Shown one piece after another: positions 43,368 to 52,713 of a stretch of 64,000 nt of DNA. Position 1 is the stretch's first letter. The number at the start of each line of letters is the position of its first letter. The notes under the pieces are model-generated. The model was given only the letters and a program-made list of their open reading frames with translations. It was not told the origin of the DNA and ran no database searches. The translations under genes and the position numbers were made by a program. This stretch comes from Halalkalibacter oceani (GTDB lineage: Bacteria; Bacillota; Bacilli; Bacillales; Bacillaceae_D), in contig NZ_JAMBOL010000009.1 of the NCBI RefSeq assembly GCF_023715605.1, forward strand, positions 62,001 to 126,000, read 5' to 3'.

Positions 43368-44813
43368 TTACTCGCTTTTCTCCTTCTCCTGATCATCCCA
43401 GCTTTCCAGATTAGAGACACCTTGAATGCTGTCGCGGTAGAAAACAGGATCAATCCCGTTGCGAGCCTGGTCCTGGAAGTGCTTCAGCGCCTTGAAGGCA
43501 ATCGGCGCGAGCAGGGCAACAGCAATTAAATTGACAACGGCCATCGAACCCATAAAGAGATCGGCCAGCGCCCAGATGATCTCGAGATCACTTGTTGCGC
43601 CTACGACAATCATTGCGAGGAAGGCGATGCGGAAAAACAACAGATAAATCGGCTTTTCAGTAATAAACTCAATGTTAGCCTGCCCGTAATAATAGTTTCC
43701 AAGCAAGGAGCTGAAAGCGAAGAAAAAGATTGCCACCGTCACAAAAATCGTCGACCATTCGCCTATATGAACAGCCAATGCCGTTTGCGTCAATTGAATT
43801 CCTTCCATTTCCCCGACCGTATACACATCCGTCAGCAAAATAATAAAAGCCGTCGCGCTGCAAATCACAATCGTATCGATCAACACACTTAACGACTGAA
43901 TCAGCCCCTGCTTCACCGGATGACTGACGTAGACCGTCGCAGCAGCATTCGGCGCGCTTCCCATTCCCGCTTCATTGGAAAACAGGCCCCGCTGCACACC
44001 GTTCATAATCGCCGCCCCAATTCCACCGCCGATCATTTCTTCCAGCCCGAAAGCATGAGAAAAAATTAGCGCAAACACAGCCGGCACTTGAGAAATGTTC
44101 ATAAACGTAATGATTAAAGCCGCAATCACATATGTAATAGCAAAAATTGGTACAATCACTTCAGCGACAACCGCAATCCGACGCACTCCGCCAAAAATAA
44201 TAAACGCCATCAAAACTGCGATCACAATCCCAACGACAGCCGGATTTACATCATAAGCGCCGGCAAAAGCATCGGAAATCGTATGCGTCTGAACTCCATT
44301 GAAAATCAACCCAAAACAGAGAATCATTAAAATCGCAAAAAGAATCCCCATTCCCCGCGAGCGAAGTCCTTTTTCCATGTAATAGGCCGGGCCGCCGCGA
44401 AAGCCATCCTTATCCCGCACTTTATAAATTTGCGCCAGCGTGCTCTCGACAAACCCGGTCGCCGCTCCAATCAAAGCAACAATCCACATCCAAAATATTG
44501 CTCCCGGACCGCCGACCGATATCGCGATCGCCACCCCGGCCAAATTTCCTGTACCGACCCGCGCCGCCGTACTGATCGCAAACGCTTGAAACGGCGTCGT
44601 TCCTTTTCTCTGCTTAAATGCTGTCCGGTCCGTTCCTTCAATGAGTTCACGAATCATCGTCGGCAGCAAACGAAACTGAACAAAATTCATCCTAATCGTT
44701 AAATAAAACCCCAAAAGCAGAAGAAAGCCTACGAGCACGTATGTCCAAAGAATGTCATTCCCTATGCCTATCCATTCAGCCAGCCACGTATCGGTTGAAA
44801 ACCACTCTTCCAT
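43368..44813 (-). CDS. Sodium:alanine/glutamine symporter (AGCS, AlsT-like)
   Basis: 481 residues, about 11 membrane helices, AGCS family. Family signatures: STAARVGTGNLAGVAIAISVGGPGAIFWMW (~80-110), GGPAYYMEKGL and GLFSNEAGMGSAPNAAA (~290-306). Members couple uptake of alanine, glycine or glutamine to Na+. AGGATGAGGGG precedes the ATG. It fits a chromosome that uses sodium-coupled amino acid uptake (see GltS). Confidence 0.9.
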   Translation of the reverse strand: MEEWFSTDTWLAEWIGIGNDILWTYVLVGFLLLLGFYLTIRMNFVQFRLLPTMIRELIEGTDRTAFKQRKGTTPFQAFAISTAARVGTGNLAGVAIAISVGGPGAIFWMWIVALIGAATGFVESTLAQIYKVRDKDGFRGGPAYYMEKGLRSRGMGILFAILMILCFGLIFNGVQTHTISDAFAGAYDVNPAVVGIVIAVLMAFIIFGGVRRIAVVAEVIVPIFAITYVIAALIITFMNISQVPAVFALIFSHAFGLEEMIGGGIGAAIMNGVQRGLFSNEAGMGSAPNAAATVYVSHPVKQGLIQSLSVLIDTIVICSATAFIILLTDVYTVGEMEGIQLTQTALAVHIGEWSTIFVTVAIFFFAFSSLLGNYYYGQANIEFITEKPIYLLFFRIAFLAMIVVGATSDLEIIWALADLFMGSMAVVNLIAVALLAPIAFKALKHFQDQARNGIDPVFYRDSIQGVSNLESWDDQEKEKSE

Positions 44814-44903
44814 CCCCTCATCCTTTCAAATTAACGTAAAAAATCCCACTCTATTCCTTCCCTCTTTCGCCGGCTAGTAAACCCTTTCCCATTCGGCGCG
44901 TCA

Positions 44904-44954
44904 AGAAGAGGCCGGGATTGAAAGGTTGCTCTTCCTTTTTCACCAGCCTCTTCT
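44904..44954 (-). terminator. Terminator of the dioxygenase gene
   Basis: AGAAGAGGC (44904-44912) pairs with GCCTCTTCT (44946-44954) with additional G-C pairs inside. It lies ~60 bp past the stop at 45015. Confidence 0.6.
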
Positions 44955-45014
44955 AAGTATGGAATTTAAATCCTGTAACAGTCAAGTTTTTTTACTCGAC
45001 TTCCAGCCTTGCTG

Positions 45015-45992
45015 TTATTCTTTTACAAACTCCTTTGTACTGCGCACCGTATCAATCGGCCGGACCATGCGTTCAATTTGCTCCCGTCTCCCTTCCAAAA
45101 ATGGCGGGAGGGAGAGCTTTTCTCCAAGAGTCTCATATGGCTCGTCGCCCATAAAACCCGGCCCGTCCGTCGCCAGCTCAAACAAGATTTGCGGCGCAAC
45201 CCGCGCATACAACGATTCAAAGAAGAAACGGTCGACATATCCCGATGTTTGCAGTCCAAAGCGGGGCAGTCTGTTAATCCATTCCTCCAGCACGCCCCGG
45301 TCTTCCACCCGAAATGCAACATGGTGAACTGTACCGAAGCCTTGACGCGCCTGGGGAAGTACCGTGTTATGCTCCACGATGATCTGCGCCCCGTTTCCGC
45401 CTTCCCCTACCTCAAACAGGTGGAAAGAATCCTCCTGGGCAATCTCTTTAAACAGCATTACCTTTTCGAGCAGCTCTTTAAAAGCATCAAAATTAGCGAT
45501 TCTGATAAAGATCGGGCCAAGCCCTGTAATCGCATATTCCAATGGAACCGGCCCCTTTTGCCAAGGCGTACCGGATGCTACACCGGAGTTGTTTTCATCT
45601 GAAATGAGCTGATAATGCTGATCATCAAAATCAACGAATGACAACGTCTTTTTACCAAACTGCTCCTTAATTCCCGTATGCTTCACTTCCAGCCGGTCAA
45701 AACGCTTTACCCAATAATCAAGCGCCGCGTCGCTCGGAACACGGAATGATGTTTTTGAAATCTCATTCGTTCCATGAGAACCTTTTGGAATTCCCGGAAA
45801 GTCAAAAAACGTCATATCTGTTCCCGGACTTCCTGTATCATCGGCAAAAAACAAGTGATACGTTCGAATATCATCCTGGTTAACTGTTTTCTTTACGAGG
45901 CGCATGCCAAGCACATACGTAAAAAACTGATAATTTTCTTCCGCGCTGCTCGTAATCGCCGTAACATGATGCACCCCTTTTAGCTCGTTCAT
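45015..45992 (-). CDS. Glyoxalase/bleomycin-type ring-cleaving dioxygenase (MhqO/MhqA-like)
   Basis: 325-residue two-domain vicinal-oxygen-chelate dioxygenase. Start MNELKGVHHVTAIT and VLGMRLVKKTVNQDD match B. subtilis MhqA/MhqO, which act on hydroquinone-type electrophiles. Metal ligands: His in GVHHVTA, His in GTVHHVAF (~220) and Glu in ILFELATDGPGF (~270). The reading frame is open 75 codons further upstream, but that stretch is repeat C2; ATG 45992 has GGAGG eight bases away. No MhqR regulator is adjacent. Confidence 0.88.
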   Translation of the reverse strand: MNELKGVHHVTAITSSAEENYQFFTYVLGMRLVKKTVNQDDIRTYHLFFADDTGSPGTDMTFFDFPGIPKGSHGTNEISKTSFRVPSDAALDYWVKRFDRLEVKHTGIKEQFGKKTLSFVDFDDQHYQLISDENNSGVASGTPWQKGPVPLEYAITGLGPIFIRIANFDAFKELLEKVMLFKEIAQEDSFHLFEVGEGGNGAQIIVEHNTVLPQARQGFGTVHHVAFRVEDRGVLEEWINRLPRFGLQTSGYVDRFFFESLYARVAPQILFELATDGPGFMGDEPYETLGEKLSLPPFLEGRREQIERMVRPIDTVRSTKEFVKE

Positions 45993-46124
45993 CTCCATTA
46001 CCTCCATATCATTTATCTCGAATTTGAAATAATTATATCGCTTTTGTCTTTTTCTGTCAACCTGAAGGACCGGGAACGAGGGGACACTTGATTTTGACCA
46101 TGAGTTAAAGAAGCGGGCCATCGT

Positions 46125-46279
46125 GAGGCTGGGACAAAAGGTTGTTTTTTCCCAGCCTCTAAGCAATGAGCGGAACCGCCACGATCTTTTAAAGCCCGTT
46201 GTGAGTGGGTTTCTCACAACGGGCTTGTGGCGTGTGAAGCCATTGCCAGTAGGTCCAAAGCTAGTTTTGTCTCAAGCTC
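46125..46279 (-). repeat. Structured intergenic repeat, copy C2
   Basis: The most complete copy. On the minus strand: GAGCTTGAGAC at 46279-46269, GCAATG (pairs with CATTGC), CGCCAC (with GTGGCG), inner helix GCCCGTTGTGAG/CTCACAACGGGC, linker TTTAAAAGATC, and final hairpin GAGGCTGGGA (46125-46134) with TCCCAGCCTC (46150-46159). It follows the anti-sigma gene and precedes the dioxygenase gene in the same direction. Nearly identical to C1 outside the C1 deletion. Confidence 0.88.
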
Positions 46280-46289
46280 AGGCTTTCTT

Positions 46290-46973
46290 TTAATAAGAGG
46301 CTTGTAACGTGTGAACATGCTCCAGCGTTGCCTTAACCTGATCATACTCCGCCCGCAGCTCGGCCGGAATGCGCTCCCGCCCGATTCCCTCACTTGTATT
46401 GATGCCGCTTTTCGCCATAATCGTTTGGTGCTTCATCACCGCCTCAATATAGGCATCCATTTCTGCCTCTGTCAGCAATGTTTCCAGCACAGGAAGATCA
46501 TTCAGACGGTCAAAATAAGGCTGCGCTGCTATTAAAGTCGCTTTTTCTGCTTCATATAGATCAGCTGGCAGCTGGTCGTAATTTATATTTCCATAGGGAT
46601 CGCCATACTCCATCTTGGCGTTGATAATCGAACGCGCCAGCTCTTTAAATGTTTCATATTCTTCCTGACCGAGCACGCCCTTGGCTTGCGCCAGCTTGGC
46701 ATCAATCAGCAAATAGCTCTTCATCGTAAAGCCGGCAATATGCTTCTGGACAGTTTCAAATGAGCCGTAAACGTCATCGGCCAGCAACATTTGATACGCG
46801 AACGCGCCAGTCGGCAAAACAATGAGCGCCGCCAGCAGCAAACCAGCCACACGCTTTGGAAGCTTCCGGCTTACCCCCGCCCGCCGCAGCACTTTTTCTT
46901 TTAACTCCGACGGCGCTTCTATTTCCTCTGCCTTTTTCTTCAGTACGTGACGGATACGCTCCTCTGTATTCAT
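46290..46973 (-). CDS. Anti-sigma factor with DUF3600 extracellular domain
   Basis: 227 residues: short N-terminal cytosolic part (~1-42), one membrane helix (RVAGLLLAALIVLPTGAFAYQML, ~41-63), and an external DUF3600 domain (DDVYGSFETVQKHIAGFT ... YGDPYGNINYDQLPADL). In Bacillus such proteins are encoded after ECF sigma genes and restrain them. The gene overlaps the sigma gene stop by four bases. The external signal is unknown. Confidence 0.87.
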   Translation of the reverse strand: MNTEERIRHVLKKKAEEIEAPSELKEKVLRRAGVSRKLPKRVAGLLLAALIVLPTGAFAYQMLLADDVYGSFETVQKHIAGFTMKSYLLIDAKLAQAKGVLGQEEYETFKELARSIINAKMEYGDPYGNINYDQLPADLYEAEKATLIAAQPYFDRLNDLPVLETLLTEAEMDAYIEAVMKHQTIMAKSGINTSEGIGRERIPAELRAEYDQVKATLEHVHTLQASY

Positions 46974-47551
46974 TGAACATTCCTCACTTTCTTAGCATCG
47001 TTTTGCCTGATCTCTTCTTTTTGCCGAAGCTTTTTCAAGGCCGCATGAACGCGGGATTTCACCGTTCCAAGCGGGATATCAAGAATACCGGCAACAACCT
47101 CCTGAGAATAATCGTTTAAATAGTGGAGAATCACGACCTGCTTCAGCTTAAATGGCAGCTGTTCAATCGAGCGGAACAAGTCATCATTAGCAAGTCTCTC
47201 ATCCGCCTGATTATAAAGAAGGCTCTCCTTGCCTATTTCCTGTTCCTCCACCCGCCTTATCGTCCGCAGCCTCATCCATTTTTTCCGGCGATACGCATGA
47301 ACCTGCTTAATCGCAATCCCGAGCAGCCACGGCTTGAACGGCCGCTCCATATCGTACTTGTCCAATGCCTTAAAAGCCTGAATAAAGCTATCCTGCACGA
47401 TATCATCGACATCCGTTTTATTGTCTGACAGGAAATGAACGGTTTTGTACACATCCTGGACGGTCCGCTCATACAACTCGCTGTAAGCCTCCTGTCTACC
47501 CATCCGGATTTGCCTGACGAATACCGCCAACTGCTGCTGCTCATCATCCAA
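46970..47551 (-). CDS. ECF-type RNA polymerase sigma factor
   Basis: 193 residues. Region 2 contains DVDDIVQDSFIQAFKALDKYD (~45-65), and region 4 has LPFKLKQVVILHYLNDYSQEVVAGILDIPLGTVKSRVHAALKKL (~132-175). Start is TTG 47551, with AGGAGGGGAGAG well spaced. It pairs with the DUF3600 anti-sigma gene. ECF systems normally activate their own promoter; the upstream region has candidate AAC/CGNN elements but I do not assign one. Confidence 0.9.
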   Translation of the reverse strand: MDDEQQQLAVFVRQIRMGRQEAYSELYERTVQDVYKTVHFLSDNKTDVDDIVQDSFIQAFKALDKYDMERPFKPWLLGIAIKQVHAYRRKKWMRLRTIRRVEEQEIGKESLLYNQADERLANDDLFRSIEQLPFKLKQVVILHYLNDYSQEVVAGILDIPLGTVKSRVHAALKKLRQKEEIRQNDAKKVRNVQ

Positions 47552-47668
47552 AGCTCTCCCCTCCTTTTTCTTTTTTCACTTCATATTGGTCAGAGCCGGT
47601 CGATTTCGTTCGTTTTTCCGAAAAAAAAATTTATGTAATGTGTTCATTTTAGCTGAAAACGGCAACGA

Positions 47669-47735
47669 GAGCTTGAGACAAAACTAGCTTAGGGGCTGGG
47701 CAAAAGGTAAAAAAACAACCTTTTGTCCCAGCCTC
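47669..47735 (+). repeat. Core-less repeat remnant, copy C3
   Basis: GAGCTTGAGACAAAACTAGC (47669-47688) is joined directly to GGGGCTGGG...CCCAGCCTC (47692-47735). These are the two ends of C1/C2; the ~90 bp structured core between them is missing. The remaining hairpin can terminate the nitroreductase or neighbouring transcripts. Confidence 0.8.
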
Positions 47736-47753
47736 GCCAGGTAGCGAAAAGCG

Positions 47754-48350
47754 TTATATCAATGTTTCAAACTCATTCTCTTCTGTCAGCCAAGTCGTCA
47801 CTTCAGTGAGCGGACGGCGTTTTCCTTCATGCGGCTCCCGCTTCGGATAGCCAAAATAGAGAAAGCCGGCAATTTCTTCATGATCGCCCAGGCCAAACAG
47901 CTTTTTCATCGTCGGGTGATACGCCGGAGCCCCGGTGCGCCAATAACCGGCTACGCCAAGTCCATGCGCGGCAAGCAGCATATTTTGAATCGCCGCGTAG
48001 ACGGCGCCTGCCTCCTCCAGCTTCAGCGCCTTCGGATTGTCGCTCGGACGGATCGCAACGGTGATGATCACAGGTGCACGAAATGGCTTTTCGGCGACCT
48101 TCTCTAGTTTTTTCTGATTTGTTTCGCTCGTTGGATCGTCCATTTCTTCCTTAGCGATCTCAACAAGTGCGTTCCCAAGTGCTTTTCTTGCTTCCCCCTC
48201 GATGACGAAAAAATGCCACGGCTCTGTCCGGTAATGACTCGGAGCCCACGTTCCAGCTTCAATAATTTTCTCGATCGTTTCCTTTTCGAGTGGGTTTTCC
48301 TTCACAAGTCCGATACTTCTGCGGGAGCGAATTGCTTCCAATACGTCCAT
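47754..48350 (-). CDS. Nitroreductase family protein (YfhC/YdjA-like)
   Basis: 198-residue FMN-dependent oxidoreductase. RSRRSIGLVKENPLEKETIEKIIEAGTWAPSHYRTEPWHFFVIEG (1-51) binds FMN phosphate, and the C-terminal half has AAIQNMLLAAHGLGVAGYWRTG (~115-137). Members reduce nitro-aromatics or quinones with NAD(P)H. AGGAGGTG precedes the ATG. It lies one gene from the aromatic dioxygenase and ECF pair, but shared control is not shown. Confidence 0.88.
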   Translation of the reverse strand: MDVLEAIRSRRSIGLVKENPLEKETIEKIIEAGTWAPSHYRTEPWHFFVIEGEARKALGNALVEIAKEEMDDPTSETNQKKLEKVAEKPFRAPVIITVAIRPSDNPKALKLEEAGAVYAAIQNMLLAAHGLGVAGYWRTGAPAYHPTMKKLFGLGDHEEIAGFLYFGYPKREPHEGKRRPLTEVTTWLTEENEFETLI

Positions 48351-48570
48351 CGTGATGCACCTCCTGCGTTTACTTTTTAAACTAAAATGTATAAAAAGCA
48401 GGTAGTTAAATTAGACCATAAGAAAGCCGGAAATGCAATTAGTAATACTTGAGCCATCCAGAGCGGCCGCTCTTACTGCTGCTCCCTTTAGACTTTCATT
48501 GTCGAGGTTTTAACTCGTCTTCTCATGGTTATCAGTGTAGTAATACGCAAAGAGGAGGACAAATGCCCCT

Positions 48571-49965
48571 ATGTCACCAGAAGTCGTCGGATTCAGTTTT
48601 ATTATTCTAGGTATCTTGTTGATCATCGGCAAATGGATACGTGTGTTCACGCCGTTTTTGCAGACGATCTTCATCCCAAGCTCGATTATCGCCGGTCTGC
48701 TCGGCTTATTGCTCGGTCCGGAAGTGCTCGGCCGCTTCTTTCATCTGTTTGATGAAGGCGGTTTGTTTCCGGAAGCGATGGTTTCCGTTTGGGAAACGCT
48801 GCCCGAGCTTTTGATCAGTGTCATTTTTGCTTCCTTGTTTCTCGGCAAAACGATTCCTTCACTTAAAAAAATATGGCGGATTTCCGGTCCACAAATTACG
48901 TTCGCCCATATTCTCTCATGGGGGCAATATGTCGTCGGCTCGCTGCTGGCCCTGCTGCTTTTCATTCCTTTGCTCGGGATGAATCCAGCCGTTGGCGCGC
49001 TGCTGGAGATCAGCTTTGTCGGCGGGCACGGAACCGCGGCTGGTCTTTCCGGCACATTTTCGGCTGTCGGCTTTGAAGAAGGCCGGGATCTCGCTGTCGG
49101 CTTAGCGACAATCGGGGTGCTGTCAGGAGTTGTCCTCGGGATGATTTTGCTTAACTGGGGAGCGCGCAACGGAAAAACAGAAGTGCTGCAAAGTCCCGAT
49201 GACATCTCCACCGAGCAGAGAAAAGGCCTGATCAAGCAGGAGAACCAGGAAGACGCCCCTGCCGGACACCAGACTACCCGCCCGGAGGTCATTGAATCAT
49301 TCACCGTTCACTTCGCCTACATCGGCATTGCGATCGCGGTCGGTTACGTCATCCTGCAAGGACTGATTTTCATCGAAGAGCTGCTCTGGGGAGACACGAT
49401 TGAACTGCTTGTCCATCTGCCTCTCTTTCCACTGGCCATGGTCGGAGCGGTCATTGTCCAGCTGATCGTAAGCAAGTTCGTAAAGAGGAGCATTCTCGAC
49501 CGCGGTCTGATTAACCGCATTCAAGGCCTGGCTCTTGATCTGTTAATTGTCGCGGCGATTGCGACGCTCTCCCTCTCTGTTTTAGGCGATTACCTCCTGC
49601 CGTTTCTCATCATGTCAGTAGCGGCGATCGCCTGGAACGTCGTCGCCTTTCTGTTCATTGCGCCACGCATCATGCCGGATTACTGGTTTGAACGGGCAAT
49701 TGGCGATCTTGGCCAAGCAATGGGAATGAGCGCCGCCGGATTATTGCTGATCAAACTCGCTGACGCCCATGACGAAACGCCGGCAAAAGAGGGCTTCAGC
49801 TACAAGCAGCTGCTGCTTGATATTTTCGTCGGCGGCGGAATTGTCACCGCTGCGTCTGTACCGTTAATCGTCGCCTTTGGCCCTGTCGCTTTCCTCTGCT
49901 TTGCCGCCGTCATCATGGCCGGCTGGCTCGCCCTCGGTCTATTTCATTTTAGGAAGATGGAATAG
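48571..49965 (+). CDS. gltS: Sodium/glutamate symporter GltS
   Basis: 464 residues with ~10-11 membrane helices and a central cytosolic loop (~200-245, acidic, QENQEDAPAG). GltS-family repeats: FIPSSIIAGLLGLLLGPEVLG (~35-55), SFVGGHGTAAGLSGTF (~148-163) and GDLGQAMGMSAAGLLLIKLAD (~370-390). The carrier takes up glutamate with Na+. AGGAGG is 12 bases before the ATG. It supplies the same glutamate pool as the Roc genes. Confidence 0.88.
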   Translation: MSPEVVGFSFIILGILLIIGKWIRVFTPFLQTIFIPSSIIAGLLGLLLGPEVLGRFFHLFDEGGLFPEAMVSVWETLPELLISVIFASLFLGKTIPSLKKIWRISGPQITFAHILSWGQYVVGSLLALLLFIPLLGMNPAVGALLEISFVGGHGTAAGLSGTFSAVGFEEGRDLAVGLATIGVLSGVVLGMILLNWGARNGKTEVLQSPDDISTEQRKGLIKQENQEDAPAGHQTTRPEVIESFTVHFAYIGIAIAVGYVILQGLIFIEELLWGDTIELLVHLPLFPLAMVGAVIVQLIVSKFVKRSILDRGLINRIQGLALDLLIVAAIATLSLSVLGDYLLPFLIMSVAAIAWNVVAFLFIAPRIMPDYWFERAIGDLGQAMGMSAAGLLLIKLADAHDETPAKEGFSYKQLLLDIFVGGGIVTAASVPLIVAFGPVAFLCFAAVIMAGWLALGLFHFRKME

Positions 49966-49978
49966 AGAAATGTCCCGC

Positions 49979-50043
49979 AATGAGCCGAGTCGCTGCAAGG
50001 AGCCCGCAAGAAACGGACTTCCTTTGACAGCCCCCGGCTCATT
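49979..50043 (+). terminator. Terminator-like hairpin after gltS
   Basis: AATGAGCCG (49979-49987) pairs with CGGCTCATT (50035-50043) around a long loop, followed by pyrimidine-rich sequence. Confidence 0.55.
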
Positions 50044-50173
50044 CTCCTCTTTACAAATCTTGTAATCTAAACTACTGTAATAAAAACAAAAAATAATAAT
50101 GCATCTCTACCCTACATATGATGATACTACCTCCTGCTGACTTCGATGCATTTAATGAAATGAGGGTCCTCTA

Positions 50174-50461
50174 TTGTTTCATAAAGATTTACATGATGTC
50201 CGCATTCCACTCATCCTCCTAGCAGTGTTTGTCATTTTTATTTTTTACTATTTAACCTGCTTCCTTCTTTACCGATGGACGAGTCTCGAAAAGGAAGTTA
50301 GTCAGGTTATCACCGGAGCCATCCTGCTTTTGGTCATCACCATCATTTCATTTCTTTTGCCGATCGAAAATGGTTTTATCCTACTGGGCTGGTTAGCTCT
50401 GTTTCTACTAGGTGTACAAGTCTTTAGAAAGAAGACGCAGCGCTTTAGGGACAAGGATTGA
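50174..50461 (+). CDS. Small three-helix membrane protein
   Basis: 95 residues with hydrophobic segments at ~12-33, 44-62 and 66-83 and a basic C-terminus (FRKKTQRFRDKD). Family unknown. TTG start eight bases after GAGGG. The next lipoprotein gene begins 19 bp later with a strong ribosome site, so they likely form an operon. Confidence 0.62.
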   Translation: MFHKDLHDVRIPLILLAVFVIFIFYYLTCFLLYRWTSLEKEVSQVITGAILLLVITIISFLLPIENGFILLGWLALFLLGVQVFRKKTQRFRDKD

Positions 50462-50480
50462 TTATTAAAGGAGGGAAAAC

Positions 50481-51023
50481 ATGACACGTCCACATTATTG
50501 CTTTTGTCTGTTTATGATGCTTGCTTTCGTTGCTCTGTCAGGCTGCCAAAGGGAAAACACGGAAGAAATCGAATCGATTTCCGCACCAGCGATCACGATT
50601 TTGCATCATGAGACGGACAGCGGCGAAGGAAAGAAACTCGAACAAATGTTAGAAAAACAGAAAATCGGGGTCGTGTATGCAGAAAGTGTGGAAGAAATAG
50701 CTGAAAACAGTATTGTTTTTTCGTTCTTTGATGATGAGCTGGACAGAGAGAAGACGACGACAACTCTAGATGGTCATGAGACGGCAAGAGTTTTATTTAC
50801 GGTTACTCCGGACAGTGACTACTACCCTTTACTTGAACAAATTGCGATTGAAATCGAAGAACGTTACCCGGGAATCCCCCGTGGCCTGATCCTTAGTGAG
50901 GAACAGGGCTTGAGCGATGAGGTAATTTATATCGCTGTCGGGGGACCTGAGAATACGGCCGCGGAAAAGGAGTCGACGATCGCGATCCTGTCTGACTATT
51001 TCGTGCATTATTTCGCTGAGTAA
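50481..51023 (+). CDS. Acidic lipoprotein, unknown
   Basis: 180 residues with lipobox LSGC (Cys22) after a short signal peptide. The mature chain is rich in Glu and Asp; residues ~35-95 and 150-178 may form a small alpha/beta domain (ITILHHETDSGEGKKLEQML, IYIAVGGPENTAAEKESTIAIL). No known family. AAAGGAGGG precedes the ATG. Confidence 0.68.
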   Translation: MTRPHYCFCLFMMLAFVALSGCQRENTEEIESISAPAITILHHETDSGEGKKLEQMLEKQKIGVVYAESVEEIAENSIVFSFFDDELDREKTTTTLDGHETARVLFTVTPDSDYYPLLEQIAIEIEERYPGIPRGLILSEEQGLSDEVIYIAVGGPENTAAEKESTIAILSDYFVHYFAE

Positions 51024-51036
51024 CCAAAAGAAGAGC

Positions 51037-51061
51037 CCGGGGAGGTTGCTTTTCACCCCGG
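51037..51061. terminator. Hairpin between convergent lipoprotein and cls genes
   Basis: CCGGGG (51037-51042) pairs with CCCCGG (51056-51061). Little T-run. Confidence 0.4.
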
Positions 51062-51097
51062 ACTGACGTCTGCGACTTTCTCGAATTGGAACAGGAC

Positions 51098-52549
51098 TTA
51101 CAAAATCGGCGAAAGCAGCCGTGAAATCGATTCCTTAAAGCGGATTATCTTCGATCGTTCATTGTATTTGGCCTGCGTCAATTCAGTTGAAAAATGGATA
51201 TCTTTCTCAAAGTAGGTGACGAGCTTTTGCGCTACGTCCACGTCATATAGAAAAGCATTCACTTCAAAATTCAGCTTGAAGCTCCGCATGTCAATATTGG
51301 CAGTTCCGACAGAACTGACTTCGCTGTCGATCACGATCATCTTGGCATGGATGAAGCCTTTTTCATAAATATATACTTTTGCTCCGACCTTCAATAATTC
51401 ACCGACATGGGAAAGTGTCGCCCAATAAACAAAAGGATGATCGGGACGGTTTGGAATCATCAAGTGAACCTCTTTGCCTGATAAGCAGGCAATCCGCAAC
51501 GCATCCAGTAAGCTTTGATCAGGAATGAAATATGGCGTTTGAATATAAATCGAGCGCTTCGCCGACATGATCATTTTGATGTACCCGTTTTTGACCTGTT
51601 CCCATTCGGCATCCGGACCACTTGATACAATCTGAATCATCGCCCTGCCGTTTGTCCGTTTCTCCGGGAAGTAGCTTGGGTCATAATGAATCAAATGCTG
51701 CTTTGATGCCTGATTCCAGTCGAGGATAAATCTCGTTTGGATCGCGTCGACAGCCGGTCCTTTGATCCTAAGATGCGTATCGCGCCAGTAACCGAATTTC
51801 TTTTTTAGGCCAAGGTATTCATTACCGACATTAAACCCGCCAATATAGCCGATCTGGCCGTCGATATTGACCAGCTTCCGGTGATTGCGGTAATTCATCC
51901 GGAAGTTGATCAACGCCAGACGGGATGGAAAGAACACACCAACCTCCCCGCCATGGGCGACGACCTCCGCGAAATTCTTTCTTCTTAGTTTTCGCGAGCC
52001 CAGATCATCATACAATACCCGGACTTTGACCCCTTCCTTCGCCTTTTTTTCAAGAGCGCGAATAATTCGTTTCCCTAACTGATCATTTCTAAAAATATAA
52101 TATTGTAAATGAATAAAGTGCTCTGCGCTTTCAATGTCCGCTAACAGCGTCTGGAATTTCTCTTCCCCGTCGACGAGGATATCGACCTCGTTTTTTTCGG
52201 TCAGCAGGGCATCATTATTAATTAAATGCATATAAATCAAGTCGCGGTACCGTTCCATTTCCGGCTCATCAAATGAAATAGTTGAATCCCGCATTTGCTG
52301 CATCTGGCTGGCGATCGCATCTTCAATTCCGATTTTTTGCATATCCTCCCAGTCAAACATTCTTCTCCTCGTTAAGTTCTGCCCGAGAAACAGATACACA
52401 ATAAAACCGAGAAATGGGATGAACATCAAGATCATCAGCCAGGCCCACGTCGCCCCCGCATCCTTTCGTTCAATAAAGATGATGACGACCGCAAAAAGTA
52501 AATTGACAATAAAAAGAATGATCCCCATCATCATCATAAATAACTCCAT
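51098..52549 (-). CDS. cls: Cardiolipin synthase
   Basis: 483-residue membrane enzyme that condenses two phosphatidylglycerols to cardiolipin and glycerol. Two N-terminal membrane helices (~3-55) are followed by two phospholipase-D HxKxxxxD motifs: HRKLVNIDGQIGYIGG (~218-233) and HAKMIVIDSEVSSVGTANID (~398-417). Length and layout match Bacillus ClsA/YwnE types. The ATG follows a GGGAGA site. Confidence 0.94.
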   Translation of the reverse strand: MELFMMMMGIILFIVNLLFAVVIIFIERKDAGATWAWLMILMFIPFLGFIVYLFLGQNLTRRRMFDWEDMQKIGIEDAIASQMQQMRDSTISFDEPEMERYRDLIYMHLINNDALLTEKNEVDILVDGEEKFQTLLADIESAEHFIHLQYYIFRNDQLGKRIIRALEKKAKEGVKVRVLYDDLGSRKLRRKNFAEVVAHGGEVGVFFPSRLALINFRMNYRNHRKLVNIDGQIGYIGGFNVGNEYLGLKKKFGYWRDTHLRIKGPAVDAIQTRFILDWNQASKQHLIHYDPSYFPEKRTNGRAMIQIVSSGPDAEWEQVKNGYIKMIMSAKRSIYIQTPYFIPDQSLLDALRIACLSGKEVHLMIPNRPDHPFVYWATLSHVGELLKVGAKVYIYEKGFIHAKMIVIDSEVSSVGTANIDMRSFKLNFEVNAFLYDVDVAQKLVTYFEKDIHFSTELTQAKYNERSKIIRFKESISRLLSPIL

Positions 52550-52665
52550 CGTTTCTCCCTACCTTCCATCATCGCCACTTCTTTTCGCGCACCATTCATT
52601 GTCACGATTCGACATACAGACTGATTATACCACGGGTCATACAAACAGTGGACGAAATCAAAAGA

Positions 52666-52706
52666 AGGCTGGCCGATAAGGATAATGTACCCTAATCGGC
52701 CAGCCT
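52666..52706 (-). terminator. Terminator of the ABC exporter operon
   Basis: AGGCTGGCCGAT (52666-52677) pairs with ATCGGCCAGCCT (52695-52706). On the minus strand it continues TCTTTTG. Confidence 0.8.
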
Positions 52707-52713
52707 CGTATGC

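Noticed and set aside
45993-46217. 75-codon N-terminal extension of the dioxygenase (begins MRNPLTTGF)
   Set aside because: It runs through repeat copy C2; similar peptides arise from the other repeat copies. The family N-terminus and ribosome site are at 45992.
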